A stretch of DNA of 64,000 nucleotides. It comes from Lunularia cruciata (lineage: Eukaryota; Streptophyta; Marchantiopsida; Lunulariales; Lunulariaceae). Positions 10,431 to 23,118 of this stretch are shown here, piece by piece. The notes under the pieces are model-generated. The model had not been told where the DNA came from and ran no database searches. It saw nothing but the letters and a program-made list of their open reading frames with translations. Both the position numbers and the translations under genes were made by a program. Location: the NCBI GenBank assembly GCA_948567375.1, contig OX419755.1, forward strand, positions 17,799,001 to 17,863,000, given 5' to 3'. Within the stretch, counting starts at the first letter, position 1; the number at the start of each line of letters is the position of its first letter.

Positions 10431-12404
10431 GGTAAGGTAGACTCAATACCATATGCCATACATACATGCACAAATGCGTATTACATACCAAATTTGTTCT
10501 TCAAGGGAGACATCATGACAAAAAAAAAACAAATCCAATCCTCACTTCATGCTCTCAATCCAAGTTACCCACTCTTGCAATCTCTCAAATTGGTTAAAGG
10601 TTCTAAGCTCTTCTTGCTTCTAAAAAGTTCCTACCTACACAACTTCAAATGCTCCAAAAATGGTTAGAGTATCAAGACAATTTAATCAAACTTTACCTCC
10701 TTGCAAAGTGCTGCCTTTATACATTTCAATCAATCTGTTTGAGATTTTGGCAAGCATTTCTAGTAAAGTATCATGGTCCATAGGAAGAGGATTGATGGAG
10801 ACTAAAACTGGTTCTTCATCCTATGTCAGTTCCTTGTTAAATAGGAAGTTGAAGTGCTACTTATTGATGGTGGCTCCCAATATGTCATCCCACACTCATG
10901 TTCATGGCACCTTTGTTTGAACATCCTCTCCCCTCTCCTTCATGACTTGCTAGGAACTTCATGGCAACTAAGGTATAAGGCATACTTTATACCTTCAAGC
11001 ATCATCTTATACTCAACATGATGTGCTTATTTGGGAAAAAAACCAAAAAAATCCATTGAAGGGAACATCAGGTGGGCTATGATACTTGTCTTGACATATT
11101 CCAATCCAAGACATAAGTGCGGCTTCAACACCAGGCCTTAATTTACAAGCTTCAAACAATCCACTAAATACCTCAGAGTAAAATATGAGAGGTTGATTGC
11201 TACATATGTTAACTCATGGAGATACTCTAATCAGAGTTCCACTCTTAATAATCCTTCTACTAATACATAATGGGTTTTGAAGAGATCCCAAAACTCAATT
11301 CTCTAAACACATAGCATGGAAAACTATTCCATACCAACTTTTGCTCATCACAATATATGACAATTTATCATTGCTCCCATAATGAAAAGGCCAACTCAAA
11401 TTGGTAGACTTGTTCCACCAAGGTAAAAAGATTGTTTCTAGTTGTAGCCTATTGAAGGCATCAAGAACATCCACCTGCATATCCTACATCAAATTTGGCC
11501 TTGGTAGGAAGGGATACCATGTAGATTGCTCCTTATCTTCTCAATAAAAGGCTTGGGCGGCTCCTTCTACTTGGTGGACATGGATGATCCCAATGGCTCA
11601 AACATTACAAATAATGGATGGGTCGTGATAGCAATGAGGTTGTAACATGATTTGTGATGTTGAGGGCTGTCCAACTTGAGCTAGTTTTTGGAGTTCCCTT
11701 AGCTCTTGAAGAATTCTTTTTATGACCTTTGGGTGGTATAGAGTCATCCCGTCCAATTGCGCATATCATTGACACATCCCACACATAGCGTTTGATGCCT
11801 AGGATCTCTTGCATCCTTGTGCCACCTTGACTGGCCTTATAGGCCCTAAGAACTCCAATGCCTGGGAAATACTCATGAAGGAGGGGAACTTGTCCATAAT
11901 TCACAGCCATACTCTCTGCTAACTAGCATACAATTCCATTATGTCCAATGCCAATTGGTCTTGCCCAATATATGCTAATATGTCCATCCCATGAGGCTCC
12001 CCATAGATGATCCTATGAGGCTCTCCATAGATGATCCTATAACCACTATTCTCCTTGTAGTATCTTCCCATCAACGAATGGGCTAAGTTGGTTCATCTCT
12101 TCTTCTATATAATGGCTAGCATGGTGTCTTCTCTACTCAATCCTAGAGGTCCTTCCTTTGTTATTGACTTTAAGAGGTCCATTGTGTGGGTTGCTTCCAC
12201 CAAACTCCCTATATTTTGATATTTGTCAATCACCGACCCTCCTTGAGTTGGTGTGTCAACTTCCATGATGCTATGGGACCTAGGGAGATAATGCCCATAA
12301 TTGATTGTCTCTTCTATCATAGACTTCCCTCCTTAAATTCCTCTATTTATGGGACTTCTCTTTGTCTACTTTGTCTCTTCTCTAGGTGACTTTGCACTAT
12401 AACA
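10431..12404 (-). mobile_element. Degenerate minus-strand retroelement remains, domains not assignable
   Basis: Short minus-strand open segments (for example 11,605-11,910 and 12,105-12,320) have ordinary protein-like composition but no motif I can name. They lie between an integrase C-terminus and an opposite-facing LTR arm, so they are most simply read as further decayed element sequence. A 24-bp tandem duplication is present at 11,991-12,038. No RT box or host domain was recognised in any frame. Confidence 0.5.
11991..12038. repeat. 24-bp tandem duplication
   Basis: ATGAGGCTCCCCATAGATGA followed by TCCT is repeated immediately with one mismatch (CTCC to CTCT). On the minus strand it duplicates eight codons (RIIYGEPH). 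Confidence 0.95.
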
Positions 12405-12840
12405 CCTATTTGTGCATGTATGTGTTATTGTGATATGTAGTTTTCTATTACAAGTACTTGTGAGATATTATTTTTTATTTATATAGAGATAAAGATAGTT
12501 CTACATTAGTCATGATTAGTTGAAGTTAGTCATAGTTAAGTAGAAGAGACCTTACTTTAGAGAAAGTGGAAAAGATGAGCACTATTATTTTTGATTCTAA
12601 TCTATTGACTTGATATTATTCCTAGGTGCTTGTCTTTGAGGAAAGAGTTGAGAATTCTTGGACCCACAAACTCTTTTTCATTTTAGATTCTTCTATAGTC
12701 CAAGAATAGCACATGTGAAGGAATCCTTGACTTAGTGGTTGGGTCAAGATAAGACCACATGCTTAGGAAAATATTCCCATGGGTATGGATACTCCTTTAG
12801 AATTTATTTAACTTTTAGCCTAGTAACTTGAGTTACTCCG
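12405..12840 (+). repeat. LTR arm of the second gypsy family, plus orientation (right arm of inverted pair)
   Basis: This arm is the reverse complement of 9,570-9,990 with clear but imperfect identity, from TGTGCATGTATGTGTTATTG (12,411) through TTATATAGAGATAAAG (12,479) and ATGCTTAGGAAAATATTCCC (12,760) to TTTAACTTTTAGCC (12,807). LTR-like sequence may continue to about 13,000, with a second TATATAAA box at 12,875. It could be a solo LTR or the 5' LTR of the plus-strand gag found at 15,860-16,730; the distance favours neither. Together the arms form an inverted repeat with a spacer of about 2.4 kb. Confidence 0.7.
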
Positions 12841-13029
12841 GTAATTAGTAACTTTGGTCCTAGTATTTCACAAGTATATAAACTAGAAGCAAGGAGGTAC
12901 TCATCATCCTTTCATTTGCAACTATCTCTCTCTCATTGAGTTCTCTAGTGAGTAGTGGCTTGATTCTTGTAGTGTTAACCTTGGAGGAGTGTGATGGAGT
13001 TGGGTTCCTTGCCTTCTTAGTCCATGGTG

Positions 13030-14130
13030 CATTACCATAATAACCACTGGAGGTTCATCTTGAGTGGGAGATAGGCCGGCTCACAAGACCAAATTCCACT
13101 AGGAGGGCTATGATCAAACTTATTTTTACCTCCCATATTATCTTGGGGAGTATTAGGCCTTGAAGAAATTGATGCAAGAGAGAAAATTTCTAACAAAAGA
13201 GCCCGTAGGTATCCTACTTGATGGACCCGCTTGTCATCTCCAGGTTTTTCCTTCTTGGGTCTTCCTCTTGTTGATCCATTCAAGCTGTCTTCCTCTAGAT
13301 TCTCCTTGTTATCCTTTGCTTCAAAGTCCTTAGCATTGGTTGCACCTTCCTATTTGTTTTGAGTAATAATTTGTACTTGGTTAACTCTTTGCTCCAACTT
13401 CTGATTTTGTATAGTGAGGTTGCTTTGAGATTTCTGTTGTGCTTTGACCTCAACTTGCTCCTCTTTCCTCTTCTCCTTGTATTACGGAAGGTCCTTCTAA
13501 TACTGGGCATTCTTTGTGATCAGCTTCATTACTGTTGAACAAAGAGAAGCTAGTTCCATTTGGAGTAGTTTGAACTCCTCTCTAATGCTCTTTTCCATCT
13601 TCAAAGTTGAAATTTTTGCTTCCAATGCAAAGTGAAAACCTTCAACTCTTTCATCTCCTTGTGAGAAGCATCACCTACCACACCTAGCTTTAGTTCCCAT
13701 ATCTTTTTTTTGGAGTTCTCTTCATCATAGGATGCTTGATCTTGGAGTTCATGGAGTTCTCCTTCTAGTTCCTATCCTTTCTTTTGGCTATCCGCTAACT
13801 TTTGGTTTTTGGTAGTCTTATCCATCTAGGCAGATTGGAGTTGGTGGTAAGCCTCTATAAATTGTGCTCAAGGAGGCCAAATTGAGACTATAGAGATATT
13901 GCCTTCTCATTCTAGGTGGTCTCTACTTCTTGTATCTTATGGTCAATCTCTTGGGTGAGCTCTTTGAGCTCTTTCCTCAACTTAATGATTTGGACCAATG
14001 TCTCACATCTAATCTCTATCAATATAGAGGTTGGGCCTTGCTTCCATTCCTCATTTGAGTTGTCTACCCATTGCAGGAATTTGTCATGCCATTTCTAGCA
14101 TCGCACCTAGATTGCTCAAACATCGGAGTA
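13030..14130 (-). pseudogene. Minus-strand coiled-coil ORF of a retroelement, broken
   Basis: Reading the minus strand from about 14,130, frames give KWHDKFLQWVDNSNEEWKQG, then a heptad-like region (VQIIKLRKELKELTQEIDHK). Glu/Lys/Gln-rich stretches follow, and the segment ends in the open stretch 13,283-13,032 (STRGRPKKEKPGDD, then a Leu-rich part). GRPKK resembles an AT-hook core, though one short match is weak evidence. Stops and frame changes interrupt it. It has the same general character as the coiled-coil insert at 6,641-8,883, so it may be a related accessory ORF. It lies between an LTR arm and gag on the opposite strand. Confidence 0.5.
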
Positions 14131-15859
14131 GTAGTGTTGGTAGTCACAAGTATTTGGTAGTTACTCATAGACTATTTGTTGATGGTCAGATTTTGTATTC
14201 GGGGCACTGACTATATGGTGGGGCCCAACATCATTTGCACCATCGGGTGTGCAATTAGTGGGACCATTAGGGTTGGAGACCAAGGGGTATACTTTCAAAG
14301 TGAAGCTCAAGAGAGCTCACTTTTTTGATGTTGAGCCTTTGAGTTCCTATCTATGGTGGACAGAGGCCAGCAAGCATCACTAGATTCTCTTAGCTAGAGT
14401 GGGTGTGGCTTGACTATAATCAATACTCAGTTGTTGATAGATTATTGAGTGATAGATCAAGTACTAATCTGATTGAGTGTGATTCAAGTTGTGTAAAAAT
14501 TTTATTACATCAAAGAAGTGAGATCAAGGGGAAATCAGGTATAGGAATTGAGTGTTGGTGGTATCTCCAAGACTTGCTGATCATTGGTAGCTCAATCAGA
14601 GTTTAGATTTTCCCTAGTGTGTAGAAGCTCATTTAATTGATGCAGATTTAGTAGTGGGGCACACAGTGTGCAGAAGTGCTTGCCAAATTTTGAGCAAAGA
14701 GAAGCAAGTTTAAAGTGGTAGTTGTCATTTTGAGCTCATGAGGTGAAAGTAGGACCAATTTGGCACAAGTTGAGCTCAGAAAGTGAAATTGAAGATGGAG
14801 TTGGGAACCCATCCTTATGGATTTGTGATTTGGAGAACCATATATTTTCAATATGGCTTGAGTGGAGAGTTAGTGGAGGATTTGGCAGTCAGCCAAATTT
14901 AGGGAATTATGTTAGATTTTGCTTGAAATTTACGTCAAATTTTTTGCTCAAGTTGAAAGAGTTTGACCAGATTTGGAGAGGGTTTGAAGTGGCAAGAAGA
15001 AAGGTATCATTTGGAGTTTAGAGACTTCAAGGCATAGGGCTGTGGGCTATGAAAAGGTACAAAGGCCAAGAAGGGCAAGCAAGCCAGCTTGCTAGTATGA
15101 AGCTAGCTAGTTTAGAGTATATTTTGGTCATTGTTTGGCTAAATCTGCCCACCTTGCTAGATTGTGCGCACTAGGGTTTGACCTCTAGATCTTTGGTTTC
15201 TACATTGGTGCCTTAGCCAACTGGTCCATGCTCACTATTTGTCCTAGCCAACTGGTCCATGCTCACTAGACTGTTCCACTGTTATCTATACACCTATAGC
15301 TTTGGCTAGGATAGATAGTTTGACTTATTCTTGGTGATCTTGATAGCTTAGGAAGTAGATAACTCCTATTATGTCAAATGCCAAATGGTAGCAGAGTCAT
15401 TCCAATGTGGATTTATGAGTTGAAGAGTTTTCATGTAGATTTCTTGTGATTGGATCCCTTCCATTCTTTGCTTCCTATTTGTGCACCATGTTTGTGTGAG
15501 GTGCCTTGACTTTAGAGCATTGGGGCTCTAGTGTGCTCTTGATAGTGACGCTAGAGTGATAACTTATAGACTATGGGAGTGCATGTTGTGACGGCAGGTT
15601 ATAGGTTGCCCTTTCTCCTAGTGTAGTTATTGTAGTTAGAGCTATATTAGCCAATAACATTTAGTTGGTGGTGTTGGCACTTGGTGGTGATTTTTGGTGA
15701 GGTATTTTTGGTGGTTTTGGTTATGGGTTACAATTTTTGGTTACTTTGTCATGACAAAGTTCTTTGAGGATTCTAAATGAGATATATTTGTAGTACATAG
15801 TGAGTTTACTCAAAGTGGCACTCAATATCAACCTATATCCTAGGTCCTAGTGAGGGAGG
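14131..15859. mobile_element. Degenerate repeat sequence without recognisable gene
   Basis: No domain was recognised on either strand. The segment 14,743-15,021 (plus) is open for 92 codons but has no motif. Its Trp and charge pattern could be chance. The position between a coiled-coil ORF and a gag remnant suggests untranslated leader or decayed internal sequence of the gypsy element. A 31-bp tandem duplication sits at 15,212-15,269. Confidence 0.45.
15212..15269. repeat. 31-bp tandem duplication
   Basis: The block containing TAGCCAACTGGTCCATGCTC recurs 31 bp later (15,214 and 15,245) with near identity, the second copy slightly shortened. Confidence 0.9.
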
Positions 15860-16730
15860 AGATTGACTCTAAGTTGGAATTTGACACAAGAGCTGATCCA
15901 CTTGAGAATGCACTTGGTGTATCCGCACCATTGGTGTGAGACATGGACAAGATTTGTGGGGCCTCCAAAGGCCCCAAGTGCTACACTAGTACAATGAGTA
16001 CCATTGAGTTGGATGACTTTATCCAAGAGTTTGATAGTTGGTGTGTCTATAGCAGATGCAAAATATGACTTTATTCACGCCCTTTGTGGCATGGAAGGGG
16101 TCATTTCAGCACTAAGAGGGCCGCTAATGGACAAATCCCATGAGTTTGGGAGAGCTTGCTTGGAAGAGATTGAGCTATGGAGATAGTATTGGTCTCTGAA
16201 CTATATCTCCATCCCTTCAAGTTCAATTTCTTGGGGTAGATCGGTATTACCCACGAGTTCTAGCTCTAGTAGCATTAATGGATCTCTTGGAGATGGTGTT
16301 ACTACAAGTTGGAGGTACTACTACAAGAGGTGGTGTAGTACCAGGGTTCAACCCCATGGTGGAGTTCTTCTACTGTTTGAGGCAAAACAACCAAGGAGTG
16401 CAAGTTGACAACCTGAAGAGCTTGCAAGAGTTCCAATGGAAGACTTGAGAGAGCCTACAAGAAGCATATACTCGTATGAGATGGTGATCAGTTTTACTCT
16501 AGGAGTTATTGAGGTCCATGCAGTCCTATCTTGGTATGGGATACTAGAAAAGGAGTTGCAACGTAGAGTATGTGATACTACATTGTTATAGGCTACTTCA
16601 CCTACTTTGGCAGTAGTCATTAGTTTGGTAAAGCATATTGGATTTTTGCCAAAGTCAGGCACCTTACATACTCTTATGTTTGCCTATGGGCTTGGAGGAG
16701 TGGGTATGAATGTGACTATGGGATTGAAGG
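15860..16730 (+). pseudogene. Broken retrotransposon gag (capsid-type) fragment
   Basis: Plus-strand frames give a Glu/Trp-rich gag-like text: STIELDDFIQEFDSW, then an IEL/W block near 16,170-16,190, then LNYISIPS and TTRGGVVPGFNPMVEFF near 16,310-16,375. This is followed by RQNNQGVQVDNLKSLQEFQW and WYGILEKELQRRV near 16,530-16,570, ending in VVISLVKHIG. The WYGILEKEL phrase and the surrounding helices are typical of the capsid part of plant gypsy gag proteins. Stops and frame changes are frequent. No zinc knuckle was found after it. Confidence 0.65.
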
Positions 16731-17840
16731 GTGTGTCGTGTTGGCCCTAGGATCTAAGTATCCAAGGATAATAATAAAAAGCCATGACTTTATTCTGATT
16801 TTCTATATATGATGAGGTGGAAGTGTGAACCATATTTAGTTATATCTGCTATGTTAGAGAGGGATGTCACTCATGTAGTTGTCGCCAGAGCTGATTAAGA
16901 AGAAGGGTGCATGAGAGACTTGCTCAATAGGACTCTACATGGGAGCACATCAAGGACCATACCAAGGTGACCAAAGAGCTTGCAAGGGTGATAGACTTGT
17001 GGGCTAACTCCAAGGGTAAGTCTCTCGAGGAGATTCCCATAACTAAGTGGAGTTACAAATCATTACAAGAATCTTGTCTACACTTCCTCCCCAAGCCAAG
17101 TAAATAGCTAGCTTTGCAAAAACTGTATTGACTTCCACCTTTCCCATAACATCTTGTATTCTCCAACCAAGATGAGATAATCCCACAGCTATGAAACAAG
17201 TTGATGAGCACTTGAAATTATTGTCAATTTTCTTGGTCACTCTTTAGTCCTTTAGTGGTTGAGGGGCAGTTGAGTATTCATCCTCCTCACATGCAAAGCC
17301 CTTGATGGACAATGAGTCATCCTTTCTTGCACTTGCTCCATCCTTGGTTAGATATCACCCTCCCATATGCAAAAGAATCCTCACAAGTCCCTCTCCCACA
17401 CGCAAAGTTGTCCTCCAAGTGTTAACGGTTTGATTGGGCATAATGGCACTTAGTGCCATTCCCCACTTGCTGTTATATTCAAATCTTATTATGGCTGTCA
17501 ATTACACAAGCCTTTGGGAGCAGAGGCACTTGGGCTTGCATGCACTTTGGCATGTATGCACTCAGTCTTGTTTTACTCCATTTTGAATATGGTACACTTT
17601 GTACCCTTGCCTAGGCACTCTAACCTTTTGTGCACAACTAAGAGTGACACTCTTAGTAAGGAAGTTTTCCATGTAAAGAATGACTACTTTGCCTCATCTT
17701 TGCAAATAAGCCTGATTTGATCAAAAAGAATGAATTTTGCAAAATTGTGTGCACCATAGAGACTGCAACCCCACAATCCACTAGGGCAGTTTCACATCCA
17801 ATCACCAATTTGAATCATTAATTAATGTGGATATGTATCT
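16731..17840. mobile_element. Retroelement-like remainder with possible minus-strand protease fragment
   Basis: Mostly decayed. On the minus strand near 17,830-17,740 a segment reads LVIGCETALVDCGVAVSMV, which vaguely resembles a retroelement protease (ALVDTGS-type active site) with Cys for the usual Thr or Ser. The minus-strand segment 17,240-17,043 is open for 65 codons without a known motif. Assignment to the same insertion cluster rests on position and composition and is weak. Confidence 0.35.
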
Positions 17841-19740
17841 CAATTAAGATTTATGGAAATACTCGTAACCATAGAAAAGTCACAATCTTGATTACACTTA
17901 AATATTTTAAGACTATGGGCAGAGCATTTGTGATTTTATTTGTACCCTGACTTCCTTGCCCATTAAAATTTATGGGTTACTCATAATATGTTCTATGGAT
18001 TTCTCCAGCACTCATGAAACAGAAATCTGAAACCCTTGTTGCGTGCAAGGACATCCAAATATTCTATTGAATATTTTTATCTTTATCTTTAACATCATAT
18101 TAAGCCAAGAGATTTAATTTGAAGTAACATCATATGTTTACAATAAATGATGGTTTAAAAAAAAGACCATATTTCAGAAGATTTGTAAGATTTTTTATTA
18201 GTAATTTTTGTAATTTTTGTCTGCCCTAAAATTTTTCCATGATATCATTGGCATCCAAGATTGTCATTTTGTCAACCAAAGTGGAAAATTTATTTCAAAC
18301 CAAATTTGCACATACAACCCTTCATCTGAATCTTGGATTTGTATCTTAGTAAGGCTTGTAACTCAATTTATCATTCATTTAAGATGAACCACTGATGATG
18401 ATGAGGTGTTAAAGCAATGCATCATGGATTAAGAAAATAATGAACAAAATTTAATGATTTTTTTACTGTATCCAAATTGTCTTCTTTTCTGGAAGAGTTC
18501 TTCCATCTAATTATCCTTGCCTTCTTTCAAGCTTAAGCATTGTCATTCTATTTTGAAATAAAAAATAATCTTTATTGGATTATGTTCATGCTAAACAAGT
18601 TTCATAGATTTGTATCTAGTTTTTTTATGATTTCTAATGTTATTTGTTAAATTGTTTTTATCTCCCTATTTAATTGATGCATAGAGAATATTTTATTTGC
18701 TTGAAACTTAGATAATTTTATTCTAAAAATTAACTATATTAAAAATTTATAAATGAAGATAAAGCATACTTCCTACAAGGAAATGTTTGGTTTATTTATC
18801 TCTTAGTGTTGCAAAATTATGAATAAAACTCAATGAAATCATTTGACTTTGTAAAGTTATCAATAGTATAATTATACTGTAAAATTATATGATTGTAAGA
18901 TTTTAATTTAATTAAAATAAATTTGAAATAAAAAATATAAATTGCTTTATTCTATCTAGAAACACTTGATCTTATCATGAAAGGGAGCAAATTATGAATC
19001 ACTCTGCTAGAAAATATTGTTGTACATTCGTCACAACATTGTATATTATACATAACAATTATGAGTTTACTCTATTGTCTTTGTAGTTTACTCCACTAAG
19101 AGTGAAAGTCTTTGATTTTTCTTTAAGTAACTCTCAATTATTAATTTTTATTTTTGAAATCTGGCACAGAGATAAGAAAATTTAGCAAATTTCTTTATTA
19201 GTTAACTATGAATCACTGTAGATGAAACTTATGTAACATTTCTAAAATTCTTATGAAGAGTGTAAGTCTTACAGAGATCACCTGTTTTTAGATACTCCAA
19301 GATTAATCTTTATTGCCCTTATCATGCAGTCAATATGAGAACCCCAAGAATCTTATCATGAAAATAATAATTGGACTTTGAAAAGCGAAACAATAAGCCT
19401 TAAAAGAAAGTTGCTAATAAAGTATTAATGAGTTTTGTTTTGGTTGTTAGAAGGTTAATGTAACGTATCTCTTCATGTCAAATTAGAGTTCTAAAATATT
19501 TAGCACTTCACGAGCTTCTGGGTGGATAGTGGAAGTGATGATCCTTATCTTTAATAAAGAGTATACTAGTATAAATATTTTAGCTATAAACTCACCATGT
19601 ATATTTTAAACGAAATATCCTCTCCAATGTCCTATGAAACTTGCAGTTCCACTATCCTTACAGAGTTGAAATACATAAAACAATTTCTTCGTTGAGTGCC
19701 AGAATATGTAGAGCACTGATCGATAGCCTTGGCTTTACAT
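17841..19740. other. AT-rich intergenic sequence, no gene seen
   Basis: Long A/T runs, no coherent reading frame on either strand and no clear repeat. The segment 18,540-18,960 is especially AT-rich. Nothing further can be supported. Confidence 0.7.
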
Positions 19741-19743
19741 GGT

Positions 19744-20053
19744 TCAAAAGAAGTGAACTGTTTCTATAGATAAGATTAGATACTTATATATGAGATCGCA
19801 CTTCGCAACTAGTCTTAGAACGTCAACCGTATTAGCATCAGCAATATCCATGCAAAATTGTCTAGCACATTTCTGTAATAATTTATCCATCTGGTACTTG
19901 GCAGAAGTAAAGGCAACAGCAGAGAGGACGGGCACATCCTTAGAGAATGTTATTTGGCCTGTTTCACAATATTTCACTATTTTTCTCATTACTTCGAAAG
20001 GGACTTTATTAACAGAGTGCCGCACTTTCAAAGGAACGAGCCAAGTGATTTAA
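19744..20053 (-). pseudogene. BTB/POZ domain fragment
   Basis: The minus-strand open segment encodes the C-terminal two thirds of a BTB domain. VPFEVMRKIVKYCETGQI matches the helix and strand before the conserved Tyr-x-Thr/Tyr-Gly turn. AFTSAKYQMDKLLQKCARQF matches the canonical AADKYQMxxLxxxC region. NTVDVLRLVAKCD matches the following helix (ENALDVLxLA). BTB proteins usually recruit CUL3 ubiquitin ligases or dimerise. The N-terminal part of the domain (the DVxxxV and HrxvLaa motifs) and anything after the BTB fold were not found nearby. So this is a gene fragment or one exon of a gene whose other exons I cannot see. The upstream context is AT-rich. Confidence 0.7.
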
Positions 20054-22312
20054 TACATGATTGATAGGAGAATATGGTCTACATATATAGAAGTAGAGAA
20101 TTTATTATGATATGAGTGAGATTTAAAATAAGTTTTAGAGATAGGTTCTAATTGCTTGTTCTGAATTTATTAACTCCATCTCTATCCCTCCTATTATTTT
20201 GGGTAGATATCTGAGATAAATGAAAACCCAATGTTCTCGTTCTATTTCAATACGAAAATTTGAAATTAGAACAATTTCTTCAAATTCATAACAAATTTGC
20301 CAAAAAAAATTTAAATATGATAACATGTATGCTATATTTTTAGTAATTTCTCATATGAAACTTGAATTCGATGAATTATGTTATTTATTTTCCAAGATAA
20401 ATTATTCTTATTTATATAATGCTGATGAGAATAAGAGTATTTGTTTGAGATGAAATTTATTTGAAATATTTTAGAGTATATTATATATGTTTGATTGATG
20501 AAATATTAATTTATTGTTTATATAAATTTTGATAGAGTGGTTTGTGTTCTACAAATATTAGAAAAGGATAAATTAAACAGATCGATATACCACCTGTAAT
20601 TTGGATGTCGTGTATAATATCCTTACCACTGTTGTTCCAAATATTAGAAAATTTTATTCTTTATAAGAGATAGTATTTTGGACTTTTAGCTAACGTATTA
20701 CTTGTTGAAAAATAGTATTGTACATTTTACTATTTCATTATAAGGCATATTGAAATGAACATTGTTCTTAAAGTCAAACTACATATCTGTAAATCATGTC
20801 ATAGTTTTTTACAATTATGATATGATTCACAAAATGTATGATCTAATATATTTTGAAGCTATGCTCCTTAGATCCCGTAAACAGATTCTGTAATTAATAG
20901 ATACAAATATTGACTATATCAACGGAAATAAAAATGTACGTGTTATATGGATGTTATTATCCACGGTTAATCCTGTCTTCATTAGTTTGTCCAGAATTAT
21001 ATCTAAAATCAGTAGTTATATTTGCAATATCAGAGAAAAAGGACCCACATAGGTTAATCTACGATATTTGCATGTCATTGGTATAATGTGTTCGGTGATA
21101 ATTTGATAATGTAGGCTTCTTAAGGATAAAGTCTACATTCTCTTTCAACTTTTAGTTCTTCCAGCTAGCAAATTATAATTCATTTAGTGGCGACTTCTAT
21201 TTAGCGACGGCGTCTGTCTTATCATAATCTAGTATTTCCAATCGAGTCAACAGATAGTAAATTGTTACACTCATTGGTCCAATTCATCTAGACCGAGACA
21301 TCATCATGGTTAAATGGGTAAATTGCATTATATCAATTTGGAGTAGCGTGAAGAAATGTCATTTCGATCCTTTAATGGCTTGGTTAATTATTAATCATTA
21401 TTTTAAATTAAATATGTTTTAAATATAAATGATTAGACTATAGAATGACTATTGAAGAATTACGGATGATTAAGTGACGGGAATAAAATACTAACAAATG
21501 GATAGAGTACACTACATAAAAGTGGGGAGAACAGTTCTCACAATTTACAGTTTATCTTATTCCAGATACCAAAAAAAAAATCAGAACTAGATCCTATAAA
21601 ACAAAAATGCTTCAAAATTCATATTTTATTCAATTTATTTTTGAATTTATTTTTATTTAATTAAATTCTAAATTTTATTCTCAATATATATATGAAATAA
21701 CTATTCATAACTAAAATTTAGGTAATACTCAACTGATTGAATCTATGACAATATCGAAAAATCCAATTCAAAGTTCAGATGTAAGTCCAACTGTAAACTC
21801 ATTTTAACTCATGCGATGACCAGAAATATTGCATGCTTAGAAACTTATCAACTTGAGCCATAAAAACCTAAATGCCTTTCCACTCAAGTAAAGGTTTTAA
21901 ATATGTTTTATCCTAATATTCTACAGAAATTAGATTTTAAGTGTAAAGAAAATTTTCTATGATATGTTCTTTATAATTAAAAGCATATATGTAACGGGAT
22001 TTTCTCTTATAATAACTGCTTTGAGTTGAGACTTTTGGAGTATGACTATAGTACTTGACGTGAAGGCCGAAACCGCACAGAATACTAAGCTTTCGAACAA
22101 TTTTTACAGTTACAATTACAACTTTTCTACTCTACTGTTACACTAGGTGTCCATAGTAATCTGGATAAAGATATTTTAGTTATTGTAAGATTTAACAAAG
22201 CGCATTCTAGAAACACTATATTTGAAAAGGACCGATGGTCTATTCTGGCCTTTACAATAATATCATAGACTTCAAAAAGTCAACTTTTCAATCCCTGCTT
22301 ACATGTAGACTC
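20054..22312. other. AT-rich intergenic sequence, no gene seen
   Basis: No reading frame with recognisable protein character and no clear repeat. Poly-A/T tracts are frequent. If the BTB fragment has upstream exons on the minus strand they should lie here, but none is recognisable. Confidence 0.65.
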
Positions 22313-22413
22313 TATTGGGGTTCTATTGGGGCTTAGCCCCATTTTACCCTTTTCATCCCTCCGTTGTACGGCTTCATGGGGTCTGCCATTCTTCATTTTT
22401 TCTCCGATCGTCC
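22313..22413 (+). repeat. GC-richer short dispersed repeat, copy 1
   Basis: Contains TTAGCCCCATTTTACCCTTT, then TCCGTTGTACGGCTTCATGG with GGTCTGCC, and ends near TCTCCGATCG. The same ordered blocks recur at 23,119-23,232, inverted at 23,286-23,440, and partly at 32,891-32,946 and 55,571-55,670. It stands out from its AT-rich surroundings. Confidence 0.7.
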
Positions 22414-23118
22414 TTTATTATTTCTTACATGTAGACCCTACCTTATACTTATCTGATTCCTTATATCTGAAATGATACGGTCTATCATTTTATAGCATAG
22501 AAGCTTCTAACAACTCTCTTGGAGTTCAGAAAGTGAAGATAAATTTTGACCTCTAACTTTCTTAATATCCCATCAAATGAAGCTTTTGAATGGAAGATAA
22601 AACGTTACACCATAGAAATTTTATCTCCCTTCATCAGGCAGTGATATCAAGTTGGAGAAAAGAAGTTCTCCATGACCCAACAAGAAACTCATCTATGTGT
22701 GTCGTTATTCCCAATATATGAAAAGTTGATATTGGAAGGGAATTTCAAAGGTTTAAAGATCGAAACTTATCTCCAAAATTCGTTGTCCAATCCTCCTTGT
22801 CACGTGCAAACTAAAGGAATAATTTCTGACTATAAAAATAGCTACTTTTCTGAGTGATGACAAGTCGGGACAGTGGTTATAAATTCGATTCCGTTGAATC
22901 TCAGTATACTTTCTAAATTTTGAATAATACAAAGTTCTTGAATTTCTTCTCAATCTCCAATCTACGAGGAGCTTCTTAATCCCCATTTGCGATTATATTA
23001 TTGCAATTATATGAATACCCAATTGCGATTAGATATGGTGTAATCTATAGGGAAACAATCACATTTCGGATGCTCCAGTTGTATATAGATTGTACGATTT
23101 GCATAGCTCGGATATATC
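22414..23118. other. Spacer between repeat copies, no gene seen
   Basis: The 61-codon plus-strand open segment at 22,672-22,857 and its minus-strand counterpart have no recognisable motif and overlap each other. Nothing else is visible. Confidence 0.55.
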
